NCBI GenBank assembly: GCA_027452065.1
Contig: DAIDHC010000012.1
Span: forward strand, 1 to 48,846
Length of the DNA stretch: 48,846 nucleotides
Origin: Bryobacterales bacterium
Lineage (GTDB): Bacteria; Acidobacteriota; Terriglobia; Bryobacterales; Bryobacteraceae
Direction: 5' to 3'
Shown: piece by piece, positions 42,598 through 48,846 of the stretch
How positions within the stretch are numbered: position 1 is the first letter of the stretch
Layout of the letters: each line of letters begins with the position of its first letter
Position numbers and translations under genes: made by a program
The notes under the pieces: generated by a model
Seen by the model: the letters and a program-made list of their open reading frames with translations, nothing else
What the model was told of the DNA's origin: nothing
Database searches by the model: none

Positions 42598-43472
42598 AAA
42601 CAGAATTGGGCAAGAGCGCGGAGATCGGGATTATCGGCGGCAGCGGGCTGTACACGATGCCGGGATTCGAGGGCGTGGAGGAGGTGGCGGTGGATACCCC
42701 ATGGGGTATGCCGTCGGATCCTTACGCGGTGGGGACGCTGGGAGGGCGGAGGGTTGCGTTTCTGGCGCGGCACGGGCGGGGGCACCGGATCTCGCCGTCG
42801 GAGCTGAACTTCCGTGCCAACATCTGGGGGATGAAGAAGCTGGGCGTGGAGCGGATCATCTCGCTGAGCGCGGTGGGGAGTTTGAAGGAAGAGCACAGGC
42901 CGCTGGAGTTCGTGATTCCGGACCAGTTTGTGGACCGGACGCGGGGGCGGGCGTCGACGTTTTTCGGCGAGGGGCTGGTGGCGCACGTGAGCTTTGCCGA
43001 GCCGGTGTGCGGGGAGGTGGCGGCGCGGGTGGCGGAGTCGGCGCGGAGCGTGGGAGTGGCGGCGAAGCTGGGCGGGACGTACCTGTGCATGGAGGGGCCG
43101 GCGTTTTCGACGAAAGCGGAGTCGAACCTGTACCGGAGCTGGGGCATGGACGTGATCGGGATGACGAATCTGACGGAGGCGAAGCTGGCGCGGGAGGCGG
43201 AGATGTGTTACGCGACGGTGGCGATGGTGACCGACTACGACTGCTGGCATGAGGAGCACGCGGCGGTGACGGTGACCGACATTGTGGCGAACCTGCACAA
43301 GAACGCGGAGAACGCGGCGAAGGTGGTGAAGGCAGCGGTGGCGGCGATGCCGGCGGCGCGGGGGTGCCGGTGCGGGGCGGCGCTGGAGCATGCGCTGATC
43401 ACGGACCGGGCGTTGATCCCGGAGGAGACGAAGCAGAAGCTGGAGCTGCTGGTTGGCAAGTATCTCGGCTGA
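42594..43472 (+). CDS. mtnP: S-methyl-5'-thioadenosine phosphorylase
   Basis: 292 residues with a GTG start overlapping the epimerase stop (GTGA). Purine-phosphorylase motifs: IGIIGGSGLY, the phosphate loop FLARHGRGHRISPSELNFRANIWGMKKLGV, LSAVGSLKE, and the base site CMEGPAFSTKAESNLYRSWGMDVIGMTNLTEAKLAREAEMCYATVAMVTDYDCW. It releases adenine from methylthioadenosine in methionine salvage. Its 3' end overlaps the next gene by 20 bp. Confidence 0.95.
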   Translation: MKTELGKSAEIGIIGGSGLYTMPGFEGVEEVAVDTPWGMPSDPYAVGTLGGRRVAFLARHGRGHRISPSELNFRANIWGMKKLGVERIISLSAVGSLKEEHRPLEFVIPDQFVDRTRGRASTFFGEGLVAHVSFAEPVCGEVAARVAESARSVGVAAKLGGTYLCMEGPAFSTKAESNLYRSWGMDVIGMTNLTEAKLAREAEMCYATVAMVTDYDCWHEEHAAVTVTDIVANLHKNAENAAKVVKAAVAAMPAARGCRCGAALEHALITDRALIPEETKQKLELLVGKYLG

Positions 43473-44643
43473 AGAGGCCGCGCGGACGCTGCTGGAGCAG
43501 TGCCTGGAGGGGCGGGCGTGGGAGCGGGCGCTGCTGGAGCCGCTGGTCACCGAACCGGAGAGCGCGCTGCTGGTGCGCGTGGTGGCGGAGGGGCTGGGGG
43601 ACCGGTTCGAGAAGCGGCTGTGCGACGCCTATGCCGATATTTTTTGCGAGGCGATTGCGCGGAAGCGCGGCGGCGTGGAGGCGGGGGAACTGCGGGAGCG
43701 GTATGAGAGGGTGCGGAGGGCGCGGAGGTTTGACGGGGACGCGGGGGCGGTAAAGGACGTTTACGTGCTGTCGCGGGTGACGCTGGGGGCGGATGTGGCG
43801 GTGACGAGCGTCATGATGGACGCGGCGCGGCGGCGGTTTCCGGGGGCGCGGGTGCATTTTGTGGGTCCACGAAAAAGCTGGGAAATGTTTGCGGGGGAGC
43901 CGGGGCTGGTGCACGATGCCGTGGAGTATGGACGGGGCGGGGGACTGGAGGGGAGGCTGGCGGTTTGGGAGAGGCTGAAGGAAGTGTGCGGGGCGGAGGC
44001 GGCGATTACGATCGATCCGGATTCGCGGCTGACGCAACTGGGGCTGCTGCCGGTGTGCGCGGAGGGCGATTACTATTTTTTCGAGAGCCGCGCGTATGGG
44101 GGCGAGAGCGCGGAGACGGTGGGGGAGCTGGCGCGGCGGTGGGCGCGGGAGACGTTCGGCGTGGAGGGGGCGCGGGCGTTTTTGCGGCCGGCGGAGGCGG
44201 TGGGGCCGGAGGGGGAGATCACGGTGAGTTTGGGTGTTGGGGAGAACCGGGCGAAGGGGCTGAGCGCGGAGTTTGAGCGGCGGCTGGTGAAGGAGTTGGC
44301 GCGGCGGGGGCGGGTGTTGTTGGATAAGGGCGCGGGCGGGCAGGAGGCGGCGCGGGCGGAGAGCGCGGCGGCGGGGTTGGATGTCGCGATGTGGGAGGGG
44401 AGCTTTGCGGGGTTTGCGGCGCGGATTGCGCGGAGCCGGTTGTATGTGGGGTACGACTCGGCGGGTGGGCACGTGGCGGCGGCGAGCGGGGTGCGGATGG
44501 TGAGCGTGTTCGCGGGGTACGCGGGGGAGCGGATGTTTGAGCGGTGGAAGCCGTGGGGCGAAGGGGAGCGGCGGGTGGTGAAGGTGGCGCCGGGGGAGGA
44601 CGAGGACGCGGTGTGGCGGCGGGTGGTGGGGGCGCTGGGGTGA
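43453..44643 (+). CDS. GT9-like glycosyltransferase-fold protein
   Basis: 396 residues with a TTG start overlapping mtnP. The N-terminal ~80 residues are Leu/Ala/Arg-rich helices that I do not recognise. The central part has a GT-B-like strand (KDVYVLSRVTLGADVAVTSVMMDAARRRFPGARVHFVG) and the C-terminal part a nucleotide-sugar-like site (RLYVGYDSAGGHVAAASGVRMVSVFAG), as in heptosyltransferases. The usual N-terminal IRxxxxGD signature is replaced, so the activity is uncertain. The coding strand is very G-rich at third positions. Confidence 0.75.
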   Translation: MASISAEEAARTLLEQCLEGRAWERALLEPLVTEPESALLVRVVAEGLGDRFEKRLCDAYADIFCEAIARKRGGVEAGELRERYERVRRARRFDGDAGAVKDVYVLSRVTLGADVAVTSVMMDAARRRFPGARVHFVGPRKSWEMFAGEPGLVHDAVEYGRGGGLEGRLAVWERLKEVCGAEAAITIDPDSRLTQLGLLPVCAEGDYYFFESRAYGGESAETVGELARRWARETFGVEGARAFLRPAEAVGPEGEITVSLGVGENRAKGLSAEFERRLVKELARRGRVLLDKGAGGQEAARAESAAAGLDVAMWEGSFAGFAARIARSRLYVGYDSAGGHVAAASGVRMVSVFAGYAGERMFERWKPWGEGERRVVKVAPGEDEDAVWRRVVGALG

Positions 44644-44686
44644 GTGGGGGCGCGATCGTTTAGCATGGGTTGAGGCTGGTCGGAGC

Positions 44687-45037
44687 TTGCGCCTTGGATG
44701 TGTTGAATTTCCGGATCCGCTTCTCACGGCTCACGACGAGAATAAGCTCGTTGTGTTCGCCGGCGCGGGAGTGTCGATGGGGCCCCCGTCCAATCTGCCG
44801 GACTTTCGAGGGCTTGCTACGGAGTTGGCGTCTGGAACTGCCCAACTGGCCGACGACGATCCAGCAATTGACAGGTTTCTTGGAAACTTGCGCCAGGACC
44901 TGAACATTCATGAGCGCACCTGCCGAATCATTTCCCGGCCAGAGTCCGCGCCGAATTGTCTTCATCGTGATCTGTTGAGGCTCTTCAGATCTGCGGCGGC
45001 TGAGTTGGGCGATGCGGAGGCTGAAAGACTCTTGTAA
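44687..45037 (+). pseudogene. Truncated SIR2-domain protein remnant
   Basis: The frame encodes FPDPLLTAHDENKLVVFAGAGVSMGPPSNLPDF near its start, the NAD-binding GAGVS-x(6-8)-PDF signature of SIR2-domain proteins, then IDRFLGNLRQDLNIHERTCRIIS and NCLHRDLLRLF, which fit the next helices. It stops after about 116 residues, before the catalytic His region, so it is a 5' fragment of a much larger protein. Several SIR2 proteins are NAD-depleting phage-defence effectors. The TTG start is uncertain. Confidence 0.7.
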
Positions 45038-45187
45038 CCGTATCGATGGATTGGCGGCTTTGGCGTCTGGACGGATCGGGGGGTGCGGCTGATTTTGGCT
45101 TCCGCGTGATCGCGTGCGCGGTGTTGTCGAGGGTCCGGCCACGCCGCCGATTCGGAATTGGTTGGGGGACCTTCGCTTGCGGGCGGC

Positions 45188-45403
45188 TTAAAGGGATTTG
45201 ATCACGTCGTCTATGGTGACTCCGGCTTGGCGGAGGATGCTTTGGAGCGTGCCCACGGCGAGATAGCGGTGCAAGGGCACTGTGACGTGGCGATTTCCCC
45301 GCTCCAGGCGAACGTGGGAGCCCGATTGCCGTGTAATCGAGAAACCGAGGCGTTCGAGAGCTCTGAGGACTTCGTTTCCCGAGACGTCCCGGGGCAGCTT
45401 CAC
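45188..45403 (-). CDS. hicA: HicA-family toxin (mRNA interferase)
   Basis: 71 residues. MKLPRDVSGNEVLRALERLGFSITRQSGSHVRLERGNRHVTVPLH is the double-stranded-RNA-binding-like fold of HicA, with the catalytic His in SGSHVRL. A GTG start overlaps the upstream antitoxin stop (GTGA). HicA degrades mRNA unless bound by HicB. Confidence 0.92.
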   Translation of the reverse strand: MKLPRDVSGNEVLRALERLGFSITRQSGSHVRLERGNRHVTVPLHRYLAVGTLQSILRQAGVTIDDVIKSL

Positions 45404-45639
45404 GCCTGGGCCAGGATGGGATCGCTGACGAAGTGGATGCGGATGCGGCGCGGGCCGGCGCCTTCGGCGAAGTGAACCGAGACGGCTTCGGTGATCTGCT
45501 GCTGCAGATCGCGGAGGTCTTGCCCTTGCGTGGTGATGCCGCCGGAGCCGTCCGGATCGTCCCAGGATGCGACGAGCAAGCCCGATTGCTCGTCTCGCTG
45601 GACCTGGAGCGTGATCTCTTCCATAGGCTTTGAGCTCAT
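45400..45639 (-). CDS. hicB: HicB-like antitoxin
   Basis: 79 residues (or 74 from a second ATG at 45624). EITLQVQRDEQSGLLVASWDDPDGSGGITTQGQDLRDLQQQITEAV is the partial RNase-H-like fold of HicB, with a short C-terminal strand IRIHFVSDP and no separate DNA-binding domain. It precedes hicA in the transcript and overlaps it by four bases. The long open frame upstream is compositional noise. Confidence 0.88.
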   Translation of the reverse strand: MSSKPMEEITLQVQRDEQSGLLVASWDDPDGSGGITTQGQDLRDLQQQITEAVSVHFAEGAGPRRIRIHFVSDPILAQA

Positions 45640-45710
45640 TATTTCACACCCGGGTTGCCGCGGACGTTGCCGCGGGCTCGGGAGCGGCGGGTGGTGGAGG
45701 CGCTGGGGGA

Positions 45711-46871
45711 TCAGATATAGAAGCCTTGGCGGGGGGAGCGGAGGCCGGGGTGTTTTTCGAGTTCGTCTTCGACGAGATCGAAGCCGAGGCCGGGGGAGTT
45801 GTCGAGGGTGAAGTGGCCGTTGGCGACGGGGAGGGGGCGGGTGAGGACGGTGTCGCGCCAGGGGACGTCCTGGAGCATGAATTCCTGGCGGAAGAAGTTG
45901 GGGATGGCGGCGCAGACGTGGGCCGAGGCGATGGTGGAGACGGGGCCGTTGGGGTTGTGGGGGGCGATGGGGACGTTGTAGGTTTCGGCGAGGGAGGCGA
46001 TTTTGCGGAGCTCGCTGATGCCGCCGCAGCGGGTGATGTCGGGCATGAGGAAGTCGGCGGCGTGGCGGTCGAGGATTGGGCGGCACATGAAGCGGGAGTG
46101 GAGGCGCTCGCCGACGCAGACGGGGATGGGGATGCGGCGGCGGATGTCGGCGATGGCGTCGGGGAACTCGGGTCCGGCGGGCTCCTCGTACCACATGGCG
46201 CGCAAGGGGAGGGCGGCGATGCGATGGGCCATTTCGACGGCTTCGGGGCCGTTGAGCATGGCGTGGGTTTCGATGGCGATGGGGAAGTCCGGGCCGAGGG
46301 CGGAGGCGACGGCGCGGAGGCGATCGAGGGCGAGTCGTTTCTGGTCCTCGGTGAGGGAGAGGTTGGTGGCGAGGTCGTCGCCGTAGCGGTAGCTGGTGTG
46401 GGCGAAAGGATCGAACTTGCAGGCGGTGAAGCCGAGGGCCTTCATGGCGGCGGCCTGGCGGCGGTAGCTATCGGGCGAGCCGTCGCCTTCGAGGAACCAG
46501 TAGTTGGCATAGAGCTGGATATTTTTGCGGTAGGCGCCGCCGAGCAAGTCATAGACGGGCATGCGGGCGCGTTTGCCGGCGAGGTCCCAGAGGGCGATAT
46601 CGATGGCGCTGATGGCGTTGAGGAGCGGGCCGGCCTGGCCGAGCCAGTTGAGGTCTTTGTAGAGGAGGGTCCAGAGGTAATCGATGCGCGTTGCGTCCTG
46701 GCCGAGGATGAGCGAGCCGCAGTGGCGGCAGGCGGCTTCGACGAGCGGGCTGCCGGGCCAGTTGGTAGCTTCGCCGATGCCGGAGAGGCCGTCTTCGGTG
46801 TGGATTTTGACGAGCGTCCAGTTGTACTTGATGCCCTCGACGAGCCAGGTTTTGAATTGGGTGATGCGCAC
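45711..46871 (-). CDS. Enolase-superfamily dehydratase (mandelate racemase/galactonate dehydratase-like)
   Basis: 386 residues. A capping domain (VEGIKYNWTLVKIHTEDGLSGIGEA) precedes the barrel. Catalytic signatures: FTACKFDPF (Lys), IAIETHAML (Glu metal ligand plus His), WYEEP (Glu), VGERLHSR (Glu), PDITRCGGISE, and IAPHNPNGP (His). The pattern resembles D-galactonate dehydratase and related sugar-acid dehydratases of the MR subgroup. The GTG start has AGAGGA 8 nt upstream; the longer open frame adds non-protein-like sequence. The substrate is not predictable from this alone. Confidence 0.9.
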   Translation of the reverse strand: MRITQFKTWLVEGIKYNWTLVKIHTEDGLSGIGEATNWPGSPLVEAACRHCGSLILGQDATRIDYLWTLLYKDLNWLGQAGPLLNAISAIDIALWDLAGKRARMPVYDLLGGAYRKNIQLYANYWFLEGDGSPDSYRRQAAAMKALGFTACKFDPFAHTSYRYGDDLATNLSLTEDQKRLALDRLRAVASALGPDFPIAIETHAMLNGPEAVEMAHRIAALPLRAMWYEEPAGPEFPDAIADIRRRIPIPVCVGERLHSRFMCRPILDRHAADFLMPDITRCGGISELRKIASLAETYNVPIAPHNPNGPVSTIASAHVCAAIPNFFRQEFMLQDVPWRDTVLTRPLPVANGHFTLDNSPGLGFDLVEDELEKHPGLRSPRQGFYI

Positions 46872-47047
46872 GGGTTGGGTCCTCTTGGTCAGGGTAGTGG
46901 ATTCGGGCGGGTTGGCGCCGGGGCTGGTAGATTTTCGCCCACATGCTTTGGCGGCGTGGGGCATTTCACCCAAATTGGTGCAGGGGGAATTCGATACTTC
47001 GAGACGCGGGGCCGGCGAAGATGTCTGCTATTAGGAAGTTAGCGAAA

Positions 47048-47075
47048 TTCACGTCCGGCTACGCGCGTGCATAAT
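47048..47075 (+). promoter_or_regulatory. Candidate promoter of the TolC/HlyD operon
   Basis: TTCACG (47048-47053) and CATAAT (47070-47075) are 16 bp apart, matching 4/6 and 5/6 of the consensus. Transcription would start near 47082, downstream of the first in-frame start at 47067, which supports the GTG at 47160 as the real start. Confidence 0.4.
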
Positions 47076-47159
47076 TGGGGGAGGCCCGGCGAGGGCACTG
47101 AGACACGAGCGCAGGTGAGCGAACCAGAGACGAGTTTGCCGCGAGGAACGGGAGGTGCC

Positions 47160-48494
47160 GTGGACGCGCTGAAACCGGGCGCCCGAAGGCGTGCGTTATG
47201 TAGCTTGATGCTGCTTGGATTGACGGCTGGGGCGGGACGGGCGGATGATCTGCAGAGCGTCTACCGGCAGGCCGTGGACACGTCGCCGGTAATCGCGCAG
47301 GCGCGGGCGCAGTTGGATTCGGAGGTGGCGGGCAAATCGCTGGCGCGGGCCGATCTGCATCCTCACGTCAACGGCTTCGCGAGCGGGGGAATGAATACGG
47401 GCTACGTGACAGGATTTGGCCCGACGCCGATTTCGACCGGATATCACTCCGATCTATTCAGCGTCAGCCTGACGCAGTTGTTATTCAACGGCCAGACGCT
47501 GGCGGCGTTGAAGGAGGCGGATAGCCGGATCGAGGCAGGGGAAGCGGCGTTAGCGTACGCGCAGCAGTCGGTTGCGCTGCAGGTGACGCAGGTCTACTTC
47601 GGCATGCTGCAGGCGCAGGCGAACGAGCGTGTGGCGGAACAGCAAGCGAGTCTCCTGCAAAGCATCGCCGACCAGACGAACACGAGCCTGAAGGTGGGGA
47701 CGGGAGACATTATTTCGGTGCAGGAGGCGCAATCGCAGTTGGACGCCGCCCAGGCCGACTTGATTGCCGCCAAGAATGCCGTGGAGGTCGCGCGGGGGCA
47801 GTTGGAACAGTTGACCCATCACAGGGCGGGCACACTTCGGGATGTAAAGACACTGCAGGCGCTGGGGCCGGAGCCGGGAGAGCTGGGACCGTGGCTGGAC
47901 ACGGCGCTGAAGAACCAGCCGCTGCTGCAGCAGGCGAGGGCGACGCTGAGAGCAACGGAAGAACGAGTGGAGTATGAGAGACGGGCGCGCTGGCCGACCT
48001 TGACGCTCAGCGGCGTCGGCCAGCACGCGGTGGGCACGCTACTTCCGCCGCTGGGTTTCGATCAAGCCGGCGCCTCGCTGAACCTCTCGATACCCATTTA
48101 CGAAGGAGGGAGCACGCGGGCCGCGATTCGGCAGGCGGAGGCGTTGTCGAGAGCCAGCCGGGACAGTGAGGCGAATCTTCGGGATGGGATCCGGCTGGCG
48201 ACGCAGACGGCGTTCGTGAATTTACAAAACAGCGTGGCGCAATTTCATGCCCGGCAGCAGTCGGTCAACTCGGCCCGGGTAGCCTTGGACGGGACACGGA
48301 CCGGATATGAGATCGGGACGCGCTCGATCGTCGATTTGCTCACGGCGGCGACGAACTATGCAGCCGCGCAGCGCAATTACTATTTGGCCTTGTACACGCA
48401 GATCGTGACGCGGGTGCAGCTCAAGGCGGCGGCGGGAATCCTTGCGCCCCAGGACATCGAGTCGCTCAACGGATTGCTCGATGGGAGTAATTAG
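47160..48494 (+). CDS. TolC-family outer-membrane efflux protein
   Basis: 444 residues. A signal peptide (ALCSLMLLGLTAGAGRA) is followed by the two OEP repeats: LQSVYRQAVDTSPVIAQARAQLDSEVAGKSLARADLHPHV and, later, LGPWLDTALKNQPLLQQARATLRATEERVEYERRARWPTLTLSG, with long coiled-coil-forming helices between. SVDLLTAATNYAAAQRNYYLAL near the end is typical of TolC proteins. GGGAGGT precedes the GTG at 47160. It forms the outer-membrane channel of a tripartite exporter with the HlyD protein that follows. Confidence 0.92.
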   Translation: MDALKPGARRRALCSLMLLGLTAGAGRADDLQSVYRQAVDTSPVIAQARAQLDSEVAGKSLARADLHPHVNGFASGGMNTGYVTGFGPTPISTGYHSDLFSVSLTQLLFNGQTLAALKEADSRIEAGEAALAYAQQSVALQVTQVYFGMLQAQANERVAEQQASLLQSIADQTNTSLKVGTGDIISVQEAQSQLDAAQADLIAAKNAVEVARGQLEQLTHHRAGTLRDVKTLQALGPEPGELGPWLDTALKNQPLLQQARATLRATEERVEYERRARWPTLTLSGVGQHAVGTLLPPLGFDQAGASLNLSIPIYEGGSTRAAIRQAEALSRASRDSEANLRDGIRLATQTAFVNLQNSVAQFHARQQSVNSARVALDGTRTGYEIGTRSIVDLLTAATNYAAAQRNYYLALYTQIVTRVQLKAAAGILAPQDIESLNGLLDGSN

Positions 48495-48528
48495 TGTGGT
48501 GCGGATGGAATTTTGGGGGTAATGGGTA

Positions 48529-48846
48529 GTGGCCAGGAAAAAGGTTGCGATGAGGGTGGCAGCGGTGCTGGTGCTGGTGGCGGCGGTGTTGCTGGTCCGG
48601 GTCTGGATATTGCGCAGAGGTGTTCCGGCGAACAGCATTACGTTGTATGGGAACGTGGACATCCGCCAGGTACAGCTTGCATTTAACGACAGCGAGCGGA
48701 TCGAGGCGGTGCTGGTGGATGAGGGGAGCGCGGTTCACGCCGGGCAGCTTGTGGCGCGGCTGGTTGCGCAGCGCTTTCGCGAGGCGGTGGCGCGGGATGA
48801 GGGGAACGCGGCGGCGCAGCAGCAGGTAGTGGCGCGGCTGCGGGCG
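48529..48846 (+). CDS. HlyD-family membrane fusion protein (partial)
   Basis: The frame is open from a GTG at 48529 to the window edge (106 codons). It encodes a basic N terminus, one transmembrane helix (VAAVLVLVAAVLLVRVWIL), then NSITLYGNVDIRQVQLAFNDSERIEAVLVDEGSAVHAGQLVARL, the biotinyl-lipoyl-like start of HlyD/EmrA periplasmic adaptors. It follows the TolC gene by about 35 bp and should bridge an inner-membrane pump (not yet reached) to it. Confidence 0.88.
   Translation, partial: MARKKVAMRVAAVLVLVAAVLLVRVWILRRGVPANSITLYGNVDIRQVQLAFNDSERIEAVLVDEGSAVHAGQLVARLVAQRFREAVARDEGNAAAQQQVVARLRA

Noticed and set aside
38279-42655. 1458-codon minus-strand open frame
   Set aside because: It is antisense to a Gfo/Idh protein, an acyl-CoA dehydrogenase, MeaB and the epimerase; its translation is Pro/Arg/Ser-rich and lacks motifs.
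45630-47042. 470-codon plus-strand open frame
   Set aside because: Mirror of the enolase-superfamily gene; glycine/aspartate/valine-rich composition without motifs.
47067-47159. Upstream start for the TolC protein
   Set aside because: It would precede the predicted transcription start; the GTG at 47160 has GGGAGGT and a direct signal peptide.

Overview
The window looks like a chromosomal segment of a high-GC Acidobacteriota genome, most likely near Bryobacter or Solibacter. The pointers are a VCBS/FG-GAP secreted protein ending in the Solibacter-type C-terminal domain, a large TonB-dependent receptor with an N-terminal carboxypeptidase-like domain, Tat-exported isomerase and dehydrogenase proteins, and many overlapping gene pairs. 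No rRNA or tRNA gene was recognised.

Layout. 1-107: nested tandem repeat. 129-5688: a rhodanese gene, then a compact type III-A (Csm) effector operon (cas10, csm2, csm3, csm4, csm5). Its Cas10 lacks the HD nuclease domain, and there is no cas6, array, cas1/2 or CARF effector in view. 5731-11543 (minus): VCBS-repeat protein and TonB-dependent receptor, with a strong terminator between them. 12038-16696: quinohemoprotein amine dehydrogenase operon (alpha subunit, radical-SAM maturase, CTQ-bearing gamma subunit, beta subunit). 16709-18970 (minus): AlbA_2/Schlafen-type protein and a Tat-exported TIM-barrel isomerase. 19326-22643: hypothetical protein, BON protein, SASA-type esterase, membrane hydrolase-like protein. 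22697-23085: degenerate GC-rich repeat array. 23156-26466: parvulin isomerase, HExxH protein, TlpA lipoprotein, isolated DsbD N-terminal domain, GT9 glycosyltransferase. 26490-27266: RlmA-type methyltransferase.

27.4-31.1 kb is a gene-poor, lower-GC accessory patch with a frameshifted ParA remnant, a RelE/HigB-like plus XRE toxin-antitoxin pair, a secreted hypothetical protein and an IS21 IstB tail. 31.1-34.95 kb returns to core-like genes: a small membrane protein under a palindromic operator, a DUF6982-like protein, a Xer recombinase and a CCA-adding/poly(A) polymerase-type protein with an altered metal motif. 34.95-38.3 kb (minus) carries glcE, glcF and a DUF1835 protein.

38.3-44.6 kb (plus) carries a Gfo/Idh/MocA oxidoreductase with an expanded in-frame repeat before its Tat signal. 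It is followed by a tightly packed run of acyl-CoA dehydrogenase, MeaB, methylmalonyl-CoA epimerase, MTA phosphorylase and a GT9-like protein. 44.7-45.6 kb holds a truncated SIR2-domain remnant and a HicBA module. 45.7-46.9 kb is an enolase-superfamily dehydratase. 47.2-48.8 kb starts a TolC/HlyD export system that runs off the right edge.

The strongest leads are the HD-less Cas10 with a Pro/Arg-rich Csm2, the in-frame repeat expansion in front of a Tat signal, the strand-composition flip near 36-37 kb, the Glu-x-Asp CCA-type enzyme and the truncated SIR2 gene beside HicBA. All assignments are made by eye from motifs; no database search was run.
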